Source: Diplosphaera chodatii | Lineage: Eukaryota > Chlorophyta > Trebouxiophyceae > Prasiolales > Stichococcaceae | Length of the DNA stretch: 64,000 bases | NCBI GenBank assembly: GCA_032358165.1 | Contig: JAALGY010000017.1 | Location: forward strand, 124,001 to 188,000 | Reading direction: 5' to 3' | Part shown: in pieces, positions 1 through 10,737 of the stretch | Numbering within the stretch: the stretch's first letter is position 1 | How the letters are laid out: each line of letters begins with the position of its first letter | The notes under the pieces: generated by a model | What the model was told of the DNA's origin: nothing | Database searches by the model: none | Seen by the model: only the letters and a program-made list of their open reading frames with translations | Position numbers and translations under genes: made by a program

Positions 1-930
1 CGTGCCCACCTGCGGCTGACAGCCCCAGGAAGCCACCCTCTGCGAGCACCAGCGACCGCAGCGCCGTCATTTGCGGCAGCACGGCAGCAAGTGTGCCATG
101 ATGGCTCTTTTGTGTGCGGCGCAGCGCCAGGTGCGTCAGGCCGCTGAGTTGCGTCCAGTCCTCCAGCTGCAGATCGTCAACCATCCTGCAGCCATGCACG
201 ACAGCTACAGAAGAGTCATTGTCTGTGTCAGCTGCCTTTTGCATGTTTTGTAGCCACATGTGGTGGCCAAGGGCTGCCAAGGTTTGCTTTGCATGCAGTG
301 GTGAGGCGCAAGCCAGGAGAAGGATGTCAAAAATGACATGCTGGCGCTGTGCGGACGCAAGGGCTGATGAACCTTTCCTGACGCCATACACGTCTGAATA
401 ATCACGCATCTCAACCATGCACTGCTGCAGTCGTGGACAAGGGCTCACGGCATGTCAAGGCTGCGCATGTGTTGCAGAGCCATGAGCGCCTTCAGTGTCG
501 GACCAGGGGCTTCCGGATACAGCTGCTGCAGCTTGACGGTATGTAACCCTGCTTCGTTGCACACAACAGGGACCGTGGCCTGAACCTCACACCTCGATGT
601 CTCATGCAGACATGCAACATGCAGTTGAATAGTGCAATGCATGCCAGTCTACAGTTGCATCGCAGGAGCCTCGATACGCATCGGCTCACCCGTGCAGCGG
701 CTGATGACGCTTGCCAGCTCTTCGACGTCTGTATGACGGTGGATTGTGGCATGCGTCACGATGACGTCCACGGCACTGCGCAGCGAGCCGCACACGCTGC
801 GCAGAGCTGCGACATCGTTTTGCCTCTGATCACGCTGCCAGGCGTCTTCCTGGAGGTGCCGCACGATGCGGCTGAGCACATCTGTTGGAAGATTGGTGAT
901 CGCCATGCGCGGCGCTGCCCGCCGTGGCAT
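1..930 (-). CDS. F-box/LRR protein, array copy A (5' part only)
   Basis: This is the 5' portion of an array member that runs off the left edge. Exons, read leftward, are 690-930, 449-548 and 10-185; the last is followed by a GTGGGC donor, so the window opens inside intron 3. Exon 1 holds the F-box halves LPTDVLSRIVRHL and ALRSVC, separated by the WQRDQ loop typical of this array. Exon 2 reads GLHTVKLQQL and exon 3 reads LEDWTQLSGLTHLALR, both leucine-rich. The joins keep phases 1, 2 and 1 as in complete copies, and all 172 visible codons are open. The ATG at 930 matches the start position of the other copies; a second in-frame ATG lies eight codons inside. The likely role, inferred from the family, is SCF substrate receptor. 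Whether the missing 3' part is intact cannot be seen. Confidence 0.8.
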
Positions 931-1586
931 GGTGGCCTGTTGCAGTGGTCTGCTGCCGCTGTGCTAAGCGAGTGCTGGCGGTCTCACGCAATTGCGATGG
1001 TGGAAAGGAGTGGTGTCATGTGCAGGGTTGTTCAGATGTATGTTTTGTGAGCACATTGTGAGCACGTGCAGTGGCTACCGTACTGGTGCTATGTTTGGTA
1101 CAACCTGTACTGATGTTTCTGCAGGTCTTCAGCTTGCAGATCTGAATTGCAGGCACATCATGCTTGGTACTGTGGTCGATTCCAAAGCACAGCTGTTACA
1201 TTGCACATGTGCACGTGTGTTCAGGCCACTGGGTGCGGTCACCACACAGTGCTGGCAGTGCTACTCAGCTATGAGACACTTGACTATTTGTGCAGCACCA
1301 AAACTTCGAGAAGCATATGGCTGCCCCTGCTTGCCGCGGTCAGTCATGTACCACTTGACGTTTGCACAGCCATCGGCAGACTGAAATAGCCAGCTTGCGC
1401 AGCGGCTGGGTAGCAAGCACCACCATCATATGACCGGCTCCCAGCTAGCCCTACCGTACACGACAAATGCCACTGCTGCGCACCAGCTGCAACATAACGT
1501 GCTCTTACAGCTGCACTTGCTTGCGTCGCTGCAAGCTGACAGCATTTGTTCCTGCTGCTGCCGGCATCATTCACCTTGGCACACGT
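931..1586 (-). promoter_or_regulatory. Spacer between copies B and A: B 3' flank and A upstream region
   Basis: No coding exon is visible here. On the minus strand, about 160-215 bases before the ATG of copy A (1087-1143), lie TCTGCAAGCTGAAG and then GTTGTACCAAACAT. These two blocks recur before several other copies. The words are seen directly; a promoter role is inferred. Confidence 0.45.
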
Positions 1587-4500
1587 TCAGTTGGCCGACC
1601 ATGCAACCGTCAAGCGCCGGCCATGCGCTGCGCAGAATGCTGACTGCAGGTCGACTTCTGCTTTGCTGCTGCTGACCAAGCGGCATGCCGTGACCTGCAC
1701 ACGAACCAGGCTGGCAGTCTTTGGCAGCTGCCTGGCCAGCTCCAGTGCAGCCAGATCGTAAGCATTTCGCAGCGAGAGCTCGCGCAGCCGCCGGCAGGCG
1801 CTGAACGCCGCCAGCCCGGTGCCACGCATGCCAAACATGATATCTCCGGGGCTGGATCCGCCAGCCACTTCCAGCCGCCGCAGATCCGGCAGCGCCCCAG
1901 CCGCAGCCGCCAGCTCAACGTCAGTCAGCTGCCCAAAGCACTCCAGCGAGATGTCCTGCAGGCCCATGTTGCGCCCAGCGGCCAAGCTGCCGCTGCCGCC
2001 GCCGCTCCCGCTGCTCTTCTTGCCGCTGCAGCCCAGCAGCTGCAGCTGCAGCGGCTCCAGGATGGCGCATCTGTCCTTGCGGCTTGGTCGTGGCGGCCAC
2101 TGCTCGCTGGGGGCGGTTGCTGCAGTCTCTGCTGTGCGGTGTCGGGCGATCGACAGGTGCAGGCTGGTGAGGCGCGTCAGCCGGCCGATGGCGGCCTCCA
2201 CGCCACACCCTGCAGCGGGCAGCTCCCATTGTTGTACAGCCTCGAGAGTTATAAAGACCCTTGGCAATATCTTTCCTGAACCTGGTAAATCACTGGGATC
2301 TTGTGGTGGCAGGTCCAGCTCTGCCAGAAATGGCCAGCAGAAACTATGGACCCCTGATGGTGCTGAAGGAACGACTGCACCCAGCCCTACCCCCTTCTTG
2401 CATGGTCTGGCGACAAGAGTGCAGCCCCGGTTGGAAGCACCGATGTGGCTGATGGCTGTGCAAGATTGAAGCTCACCAGGGACTACAGCGCCGTCGCACA
2501 GCCGAAGCCCCCGCAGCGGCACCTGTGCTGCCGCCAGAGCGGCCAGCCAGCTGCCTGTCACACCCGCATGCCGACCTGCAAGCTCCAGGCTGGTCAAGCC
2601 GCGCAGCGCCGACAGTGTCCCCAGCTGCACATCAGTACACTTGAATGGGGCCCTGATTTGCAGGCTTCGCAGTTGCGTCAGCTGACTGACCGCCGCAGTC
2701 GGGTCCATTGCCCCATGGCTGTCGCTGTACGCCAGGCTCGACAGCCTAGTGAGTGCCGCCAGGTGAGACGCGTCCGGCTGTGTCAGCTGCAGAGGGAGAG
2801 CAGACGATGGTCAGCTGCTTGGCTCCTGCATAATTCCGAACCAACACGTTGATGTGGTGTAATGAGCTTTGTGCTAGTCGGTCGTATGGACACATCGTCG
2901 GATCTGCGGCAAGATATATAGCTGCACTGAAGTATCTATAGCTTGAGCACTGAGTGTTGCCCTGTGGCGAACGACCCTGCGTTTGAGAAGTGGGGACACT
3001 GCCCGAACGTCCAGTGTGCTGAGCATGCTGAGCCATGCAGCCGGCACACCAGGCATGTCCCAGCGACCACAGGCAGTGTGGCGACAACAGCACTGAGGCA
3101 GTGCCTGTGCGTGATCAAGCTGCTAGCTGCATGCCGGCGCACACACACACACGGTTTCATGCTCACTACAGCAGCACATTGACCAGCCCCGTGCAGCGCA
3201 TGTTGCTGGTCCGCACATCATTCGTCATGTGGAGGTCGGCGATGTCGAGCGCCCTGAGGGTCCCGGCGGCGGGCCGCAGCGCCGCCAGCAGCTCGCCGCC
3301 GGTTGTGCTGTGGAAACGGGCTCGCTGCAGCGAGATGTCCCCCGCAGCGACGGCTGCATCCAGGAGCAGTTCCAAGGCCCCATCACACCTGCACGCCCAT
3401 GATCTTGTCCGAGAAATCCCTGCCTGCTTCGTTGTGCACGCATCTGTGATCTCCTTAGCTCCGCGTGTGTCAGAGGCAAGACGAGCAACATCTGCTGTCT
3501 TCACACATCATGTGCAGCAGCACCACCGTACTGGTGCTGCAACTGCACAGAGCATAGCCGGCTGGCCTAAGCTTCTTGCTGTGAATGATGCGTCATGACA
3601 CATCAAGTGACCCGCCACAGCTCAGCATGTGGCATGATGACATTCAATGCCGGCGCAGAGTACCAGATGTGTCTATCTGCAAAATATGAAAAGCAACTCA
3701 CCGCACAAGGTGCAGCACGCGCAGGCAGCTTGCAATCGGTGCTAGCTGCGCCGCGCCCTCAGCTGTGACCGTGACAGACTTCAGTCGCAGCTCCCGCAGG
3801 GCAGTGTACGGCAGCAGCCCCGCTGGAACACCGTCCATATTGAACCTGCCGCACATGTGCAGCACCCAGGCCGCCATCCGCAGCGCCGCCAGGCAGCGGA
3901 CACCCTGCAGCGGCAGGTGGGCCAGCTGCGGCAGCAGGGGGCTGCAAACCGCTTCTTCTCCTCCATTGGGCGGATCGCAAAGCGACACCTGCACAACACA
4001 GTGGCAGCCCATCGTTTTGCTAGGCACCTGCATTGGAGGGCGGCGGCGGTGGTGGAAGCACTGTTTCAAGGCATAGACAATCAGTGGACGACTGGCACAA
4101 AGAGCAGTCCATGGGAGCAGATGCAGAACACTTCGGTCGTGCACTGGCAGTAGTTGAACAGCTCATGGCTGTGGCCTTGTGGCTTGGCTCAGCAAGCGTC
4201 AAGACCCGTACGCAGCGGACTTGGTGCTTCAGTCACCCTGCTACTTTGCAACGAGCCTCTAGGCACAGGCATGCACGAAATTCATGTACTCACCACAACT
4301 TTGGCATATTGCCTCCGTATGTCCAGAGGATCACCAATTCTCACTGCCAGATCAGTCAGCGAGGTGAGTGATGAAAGCAGCGTCATGGACGAAACCTTCG
4401 TCAAAAGATTCTGCACTGTACACGTTCAAGGTCGGCAGCAGTAACATACATGAACATGATGAGTTAGGACGCTTGATGCTTCAAGAGAGGTTGGCTTTAC

Positions 4501-5956
4501 TCACCACAATCCGATGAGTGCTTGGGCAGGCAGTAGACTGTGATCAGGCATGTAAATTCAAGCTTGCCAGAACAGCGGCATGCATCATGAATATGTTCAT
4601 CACGGACATATTGGTTGCGAGTACGCCGGTTGCCAATCGACTGCTTAACGTCTGCTGCAACTGGAAGGACGGCACGCACTGAGGTATTTGAAGAGGATAC
4701 GTGCAGCGCCAGTGATCGCAGGTTAGGGAGCTGCGGCGCCAGCGCCGCCACGCCTTGGGCAAACCCCAGGTCCAGGTGCGAAAGCAGCGACAGGCTTGTG
4801 AGGTGCGCCACGCCTGGAATGTCAGGGAGGAGCACATGCTGTCCGAATACGTAGCTCCATGCGCCTGACAAAAAAAGGGTGCTTTGGCTTCACACGGCGC
4901 CAGTTCTGGCAGCAATTCACTGTATGTGCACGAGCAGGCTGGATCTACAGCATCGTCACTCGGGTAGAGGCTGATATCAGGTGTGTGCATCTGAATGGTG
5001 CGCCAAAGAACAGCAGGTTTCAGGGCTCACGTGCAGCTGACAGCCCTGGGGCGCTATCCTCGGCAAGCACGAGGGAGCGCAGCGCCGTCAGCTGCGGCAG
5101 CACGTCGGCCAGCATGCCGTGGTTGGGCTGCGCCATGCCCCGCAGCGTCAGGCGCGTCAGGCCGCTGAGCTTTGTGCAGTCCTGCAGCTCCACGCCACCG
5201 AACCTGCGCCATCCCGGCGCTGGTATGGTGACGATGTGACGCAGTGTCATGTGCAGGCACCGAGGGTGCAGCCAGAGTACCACACAGCACAGCAGGTCCC
5301 TGGAATCAGACAAACACATATATCCTGACCAGTTGCACATATGCTGACCCGTGCAGACGCACCAGCAAAGCTTCCTCAAGCATGATTACCTTGACAAGCC
5401 AGGTGGGGAGGCACGCAGCATGCTAATGCTCAAAATTGCATCTGGTCAACTGGCTCACGGCATGTCGAGGGCGCGCAGGTGTGGCAGAGTCTTCGCCAGC
5501 GTGTCTGCTAAGGGGTTTACGGCCTCCCAGTGGATCTGCTGCACTTTGACGGTTTCGATGCCTGCAAGCGTGGTCATCAGCGGTCAGTCGCTACGGAGTC
5601 ATCTACAACTGCTTGCTGCAGGCATCCAGATGCGCCAAAGCAATGCATGCTGTCTTGATGAAAGCGCAACGCTGACTGCGAGGTGTGCCGCAAGAGACAC
5701 GATGCAGGTTGTCCCCACCCTTGCAACGGCGTACGGTCTCGCGCACTTCAGCAAGGCCCGCGTTAGCGTGGAAGTTGGCATGTGTCACGCTGAAATCCAC
5801 AGCAGTGCGCAGCGAGCGGCACACGCTGCGCAGGGCTGCAATGTCGTCCAGCTGTTGATCGCCCTGCTGCCCACTGTCCTCTAGCTGGCGCACGATACAG
5901 CTGAACAAATCCGTTGGCTGATTGACCAGTGTCATGCCCCGTGCCTGCTGTGCCAT
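1587..5956 (-). CDS. F-box/LRR protein, array copy B (two introns missing)
   Basis: Complete member of 718 residues. Exons, read leftward: 5719-5956, 5459-5561, 5031-5203, 4680-4813, 4294-4410, 3702-3988, 3217-3388, 2477-2786 and 1587-2209. They sum to 719 codons with no internal stop. Exon 1 carries an F-box with diverged loop residues (LEDSGQQGDQQ, then ALRSVCRSLR). The exon at 3702-3988 equals exons 6 and 7 of other copies joined exactly at the usual splice point, and 2477-2786 equals exons 9 and 10 joined likewise; introns 6 and 9 are absent. The C-terminal exon has LQLQLLGC, then DELAAAAGALPDLRRLEV-type repeats (here DVELAAAAGALPDL), ending TVAWSAN. The start at 5956 is chosen because MAQQARGM aligns with MAQQAAPRM of copy D; an in-frame ATG at 6001 would add 15 residues. 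The SCF receptor role is inferred. Confidence 0.85.
3140..3152. repeat. Short CA microsatellite in intron 8 of copy B
   Basis: A run of six CA units on the plus strand within the long intron between the exon at 3217-3388 and the fused exon 9-10. It is length-variable in principle and has no evident function. Confidence 0.6.
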
Positions 5957-6661
5957 GATGCTGGCGGTGCCACCAGCAGGAGCATGCAGTTGCCTATGCA
6001 TGAGGAGACCTGGCTAGGTCGATCATGTTCAGTATAAAAGAGATGTGTAAAGGTGGCGATATCTACTCTGCTGCCTTTATGTGTTCCCGAGGAATGCTGA
6101 CCTGGCTCACATGCACGTGCAAAGCTGCAGATGCAGGCCTAGATAGAGGTGGTTCAGAACTTCTTTGACTACACCTAGCAGGCCTGCAGCCAGTGAGACT
6201 CCAGCATAGGGTCGTAGTCTTGGCTGCGATGTGGTACTGTTTCAGCTCGCAGCTGTCACTCATGTCGTGTACATGCGTGAGCGGCGTTCTGTAAGTTGAG
6301 GCGCCGTGCAGGGAGATGCAGATGGACATGGTCTACATACCGTATGTTGAACATCATCATACTGGATTGCCATCCGCACATCAGTGTGCAGAATGTTGGC
6401 AGTGCTGAGTTGGTGCTGAAGCACCTTGCATTGTGCTGAAATTCAATATTGACAACAGAATACCACCGCATGCGGAGCAATCACGATGCTCGGCTGATTG
6501 TGCACACACTGGCGCCCTACTGCAGACCACTACATCCGTCGGACGGAGCTCGCACAGGATGAGTACGTCCAGTTGATCTCACTACCTTGCTGCTGCCTTG
6601 CCACCGTCAGTAGCATATGATGCACGAACACCATGCTGTCTTCCTCTCATCGTGGGCCGCC
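5957..6661 (-). promoter_or_regulatory. Spacer between TAF12 and copy B
   Basis: This holds the TAF12 3' flank and the copy B upstream region. No exon of either gene family is visible. At 6091-6110, read on the minus strand, is GAGCCAGGTCAGCATTCC, matching the GCCAGGTCAGCATGC core seen upstream of D, H and K. It lies about 135 bases before the copy B start. Its function is inferred only from recurrence. Confidence 0.4.
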
Positions 6662-9600
6662 TCAACTTCCTGCTGCTGCTGCTGCAGCTGCAGGGTGGCT
6701 GGTCGCCTTGTCTGCCACATCGCCGGGCTCTGCTGTCGCAGCAGCTGTTGCCGCTCGCCGCACCGCAACCTGAGCATTCGCGAGTGCCATCTTTTGGGTA
6801 CACCAACACCGAAACATTGCCCCGCCATGGTGGCCATGGTGCCAGTAGTACATTCACAGTGTTGCTTCCCTGTAATGCTGGGTACCGGATCCAACAGTGT
6901 GCTGAAGCAGGGCACACGAGGGTCACCTGCCGGGCGCGGTGGATGTCTGAGGCAGCCGGCCGGCGGTATGGCGTGAACTCAGCATCGCCAAACCCTGGCA
7001 CGTGGATGTTCCTGCGCAGCAGCTCCCAGCCGATCAGCAACAGAACCACTGGCAACAAGGCAGCAGACGTTCGCAGCATTGCGACTGAGCCTCAAGTGTA
7101 CCCAGGATGCATGTGCCAACCATCGTATCGCAGATGATCACTACCCGCTGCTATGTCATGCCGACACGACACCAGGACAAGGGGCGACATATGCTGCGGC
7201 ACACAACAGCAGCACACCACATGCGCTCCAGGCCCACGGCCAGGTCGGAGGGCGCCAGCACGTCGGACCGCCGCCGCCGCGCCGCCGCGCACCCCAGCTC
7301 CAGGGTCTTGCCCAGGAAGTCCCGCGCCACCGCCTCCAGGCCGCCGAGCACATTTGGCGCCAGCGTCGCCTGTATGATTACCACAGATGTTATATGTGGG
7401 TATTGAAGAGATTCAAGAGAAGGGTCAATGCTGCTGGAGTGATCAGATGGCCCACCCAGAGGGCAGCAAAGTAGAGTTGATCTGCAGCTATGGCCATCTC
7501 AGCATTGGGTCGCAATCGAGCATCGAGCATGCAGCTGAGTGTCCACAGGCAGGTGCAGACTCAGGTCAGGGATGCAAATGGCACCAGGTGCGGAGCCATG
7601 CACTGTGGTGCTGCAAGGCCTCCAGGTCCGCGGGTTGCTGCTGGGCAAGGATAGGGCAAGGATAGGAACCGAGGTGTACTACACACCTTGGGGTCGATGT
7701 CCCGCAGGAGCGCCTGCAGCGCGGGCGCCGCCAGCAGGCTGCCCGGCGGCCCCCCTGCAGCGGCGGGGCGCGCCACCGGCAGCGTCCCTGGCCGTGGCTG
7801 CAGCAGGGTGTAGGGTTCGAGCGGTGATCAGTTTTCATCTGAAGGAATACCAAACCTGACATGGGGTCTGGCCACTGGGCTGTGGAGCGACAGTCTGCAG
7901 GCAGTTGCAGATGGGGGCGCAGCAGTGTGTGTGACCATGTTGCCACAGCTTGCCCTGCACTTGGACCTGAATACTTATGAAGGACAGTGTCTCACATAAT
8001 CGGCCTGTCACCTGCTGCGGGGCTCGCCAGCCTGAGATGGGCCCCGTGGATGCTGGGGCGCCGCCTGCTGCCTGAGAGGTGGTGACTGGCAGCCCATATG
8101 GCCCCGTCTGCAGGGGCAGAGCCAGCTGGATGAGCATCGCGAGTAGAGAGAAGAGGTCGTGTCTGAGCGCCACCGCTATACCATACAGCTGCCAGGCTGC
8201 TGCTGCAAACACCGTTCACGCTGTGAAACAAGAGCACAGTTGGGCAGACGCCAAAGGGTTTCGAGGTGCGTGTGTGTTCTCGAGTGTTGGCGATACAGCC
8301 ATGCCATTCATCCATTCCAGTGCCTGCTCTTGAACATCTGGCAGCACACCGCGCTTTAAATCAGAAAAAAATGCAAAGGCGCGCAGAGTCCGGACCTGGG
8401 TTGACGCGGCGGGCGTGCCCAGCATGGGGACGTAGGCGCCCGCGGTGCCCGGCCGCAGCGCTGCCCCCGGCTGCTGCTGCGGCACGTCCAGCCGCTGCAG
8501 CTTGGCCGGCGGCGGCTGGCCCGCCTGCTGCGCCGGCCTCTGAGGAAAGCAGAGTTCGGGGTTTCAGGGCTATGTCTGTGATAGAAAGCGGAAGACACTC
8601 ACTGCCTGATGTGCAGCGTGCAAGATGTCGAGGAGCTCAGAAACGGTTTGCATCTGCATCTATACTTATGCACCTGTGCCGCGGCCAGGGCTGGCGAGCT
8701 GCGGAGCTGCTGCAGCGCGGTGGCCTGCAGCGCCGGCTGCAGCTGCTGCGGGGTGGGCCGGCCGGCGGCAGGGTTTTGGGACCCGGCAGCGGCCGCCCGG
8801 CTGGCGATGTCCTGCTGCGCCTTGGTGGCCATCGCCTCTGCGGTTGCAGCACAGAAGGTTCTGTGCCAAGTGATATGACCGTTGCTGCCACCACGGAATG
8901 CACCATGGCAGGCCTTCAGTCATGGGTGCGATGGCTTCTTCGCATGGTGCATTTAGGCTGTTGGGTGGCCGTCTGCGCCAGCTGTTACTGTGATGAGATA
9001 GAATTGCACGCAGATTCCAGCACAGTCAGATCACTGGTGCATGCAACCACAAATCTACCTGCAAGAATAATGCGCTGGCGGTGTGCATCCAGTGGCTTTC
9101 CTGCCTTCGCTGCCGCCACCAGCATTGCGCCCTGCATGGCAGGCAACCAACATCTTGTAGCGAACCTCCCTGGAACAGCATTGCACATGTCACTGTTGCG
9201 CTGCCCCTTGGCTGCAACTGCTGCCATTCTGGCTGCAGCCTCTGATATAAGTGCTGGACTGCCAGCAAAGTGCGTGCACAACTGCATGTGCGTGAGCGAG
9301 CTGCATGTGGAAGACCTGTGGTGTGTCAGACAGGCCGCCCATGGTCTCAATTGGGCATCCCGACCTGCGTGGTCAGCCGCAGCAGCGCCTCGTCGCGGGG
9401 CAGCGCCGGCAGCGGCAGCATCGACGACACCTGCTGCGGCGACATGCTGGCAATGTGCGACAGGATCTGCTGCGGCGTCAGCTGCGCCGCCTGCAGGTTG
9501 TGCATGACGATATGGTGTTCAGGGTGCAGGCTCTTGGATCAGGAGCTATGACATTGAGTTGCGTTCCTTGTTGCCGAGGCTCGCAGCAGAGTACCACTGT

Positions 9601-10191
9601 TGCTGGTCTAATCCAATCAGGGTGACGGTTGAGAAGAACGGTAGCTCACAGGCACTGCTGCCTGGCCCGCTGGCGCGGGCGCGGGTACGGCTGCCGGCTG
9701 CTGCCCAGCCGCAGGCTGCGGTGCTGGCTGCGCCACCTGCAGTAAAACAGCACGACATCACTGACATTGTAGTAACAGGACATATCTGTCCAGATCGCAG
9801 CTCGCTTAAAGACTGCCGTGGATTGCCTCTCTGTGTATTAGCTTCCGGAACATGCGTTGTGGCACTCAGCGGTGGTGTGCACCTGTGCCGCCTGGCGCTG
9901 TGCAGCTTGTGCAGTCTGCGCAGCCGCCTGTGCGGCCGCCTGCGCCGCCGCCAGGGGCTGCACACCCTGCGGGAGCGGCGCAGGTGAGGACGTGCCGAGT
10001 GGCCGCTGCTGAAGCTGCTGCAGCTGCACCGGTGGCTGCTGCGGTTGCTGCTGTACCTGTGGCTGTTGCTGCACTTGCTGTTGTGGTACTGGTCGCTGCT
10101 GTGGCTGCGCCTGCGGTTGCTGCACAGCAGGAGGCACTCCGGGCGCCTGCGCTGGTTGTGGCACTGGCGGCTGCTGCGGCTGGCCCTGCAT
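6662..10191 (-). CDS. TAF12: Transcription initiation factor TFIID subunit 12 (TAF12)
   Basis: Nine exons, read leftward: 9883-10191, 9650-9736, 9365-9490, 8674-8835, 8396-8539, 7687-7797, 7218-7369, 6927-7011 and 6662-6769, encoding 427 residues in frame. Residues 1-103 are Gln/Pro/Ala-rich. Residues 104-290 are also low-complexity, with LTPQQILSHIASM in exon 3. The C-terminal histone fold spans about residues 295-375: ALLRDIDPK, then VLGGLEAVARDFLGKTLEL, then the basic AARRRRSD and the family signature LERMWNIHVPGFG, followed by HRARQVAVRR. This order matches TAF12 of animals, yeast and plants, where the fold pairs with TAF4 in TFIID (and with Ada1 in SAGA). A TGA 15 bases upstream in frame makes the ATG at 10191 the first possible start. 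Exon 8 begins by completing the Trp codon split by intron 7. The gene is unrelated to its F-box neighbours and sits at the array's strand switch. Confidence 0.9.
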
Positions 10192-10737
10192 AGTGCTGCT
10201 ATGCCCTCACGTAGCCAGGTGCTTAAGGGAGGAGGTCAGTGCCTGATCTGCTCTCAGCCACGCCATGTCAGCGTGCGGTGGCGTAGTGTATGCGTTGCGG
10301 GTTACACGTCCAGCACGCATGGACTGATCAGGTCTGTTGATGTGACCTAATGTTGTCAACGGCACAGAAACTGCTGGCAATCCAAGCACTGCAGCGTGCA
10401 AATTTGCGTGCAGTCTGCGAGATCTCGAGATCAACTCTGGCCAAGTGGCCATGGAGCTGCCATATGCATATGGAGCCCTAAAGCGTATCCCACAGATCAG
10501 GAAGCCTGTTTGCTACACTATAAATGGTCTGCGCGCCGTGCAACTGCGAAATGTGTGTTAAGTCATCACCTCCACACTGCACACTCCCATGCTCGTGACA
10601 ACCACAGATCCACAGTGTCTATTCCTCCTAACTTTTGAGCTTGCACGTATCACACCCAAGGTCCTGCCACCGATGCCACCTGGGTTCGCAATTGCAGCGT
10701 CGACAACAGCTCACGCGTGGCTGCTTGCAGCGCGGCG
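10192..10737. promoter_or_regulatory. Divergent promoter region of TAF12 and copy C
   Basis: A 546-base gap between head-to-head start codons with no plausible exon. TATAAAT at 10519-10525 is oriented toward copy C, about 213 bases before its ATG. The upstream module found before other array copies is not seen here, so copy C may be driven from a region shared with TAF12. That last point is inference. Confidence 0.5.

Noticed and set aside
1819..2469. Plus-strand open frame of 216 codons
   Set aside because: Antisense to exon 11 of copy B; such mirror frames recur opposite exon 11 of C, H and others because of GC-rich codon use.
6031..6040. TATAAAA as a TATA box for copy B
   Set aside because: It reads TATAAAA only on the plus strand, while copy B is transcribed on the minus strand.
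8266..9507. Long plus-strand open frame of 413 codons
   Set aside because: It lies antisense across TAF12 exons 3-5 and reads through their introns; Ala/Arg/Cys-rich composition with no domain. The minus-strand splice model matches a known family.
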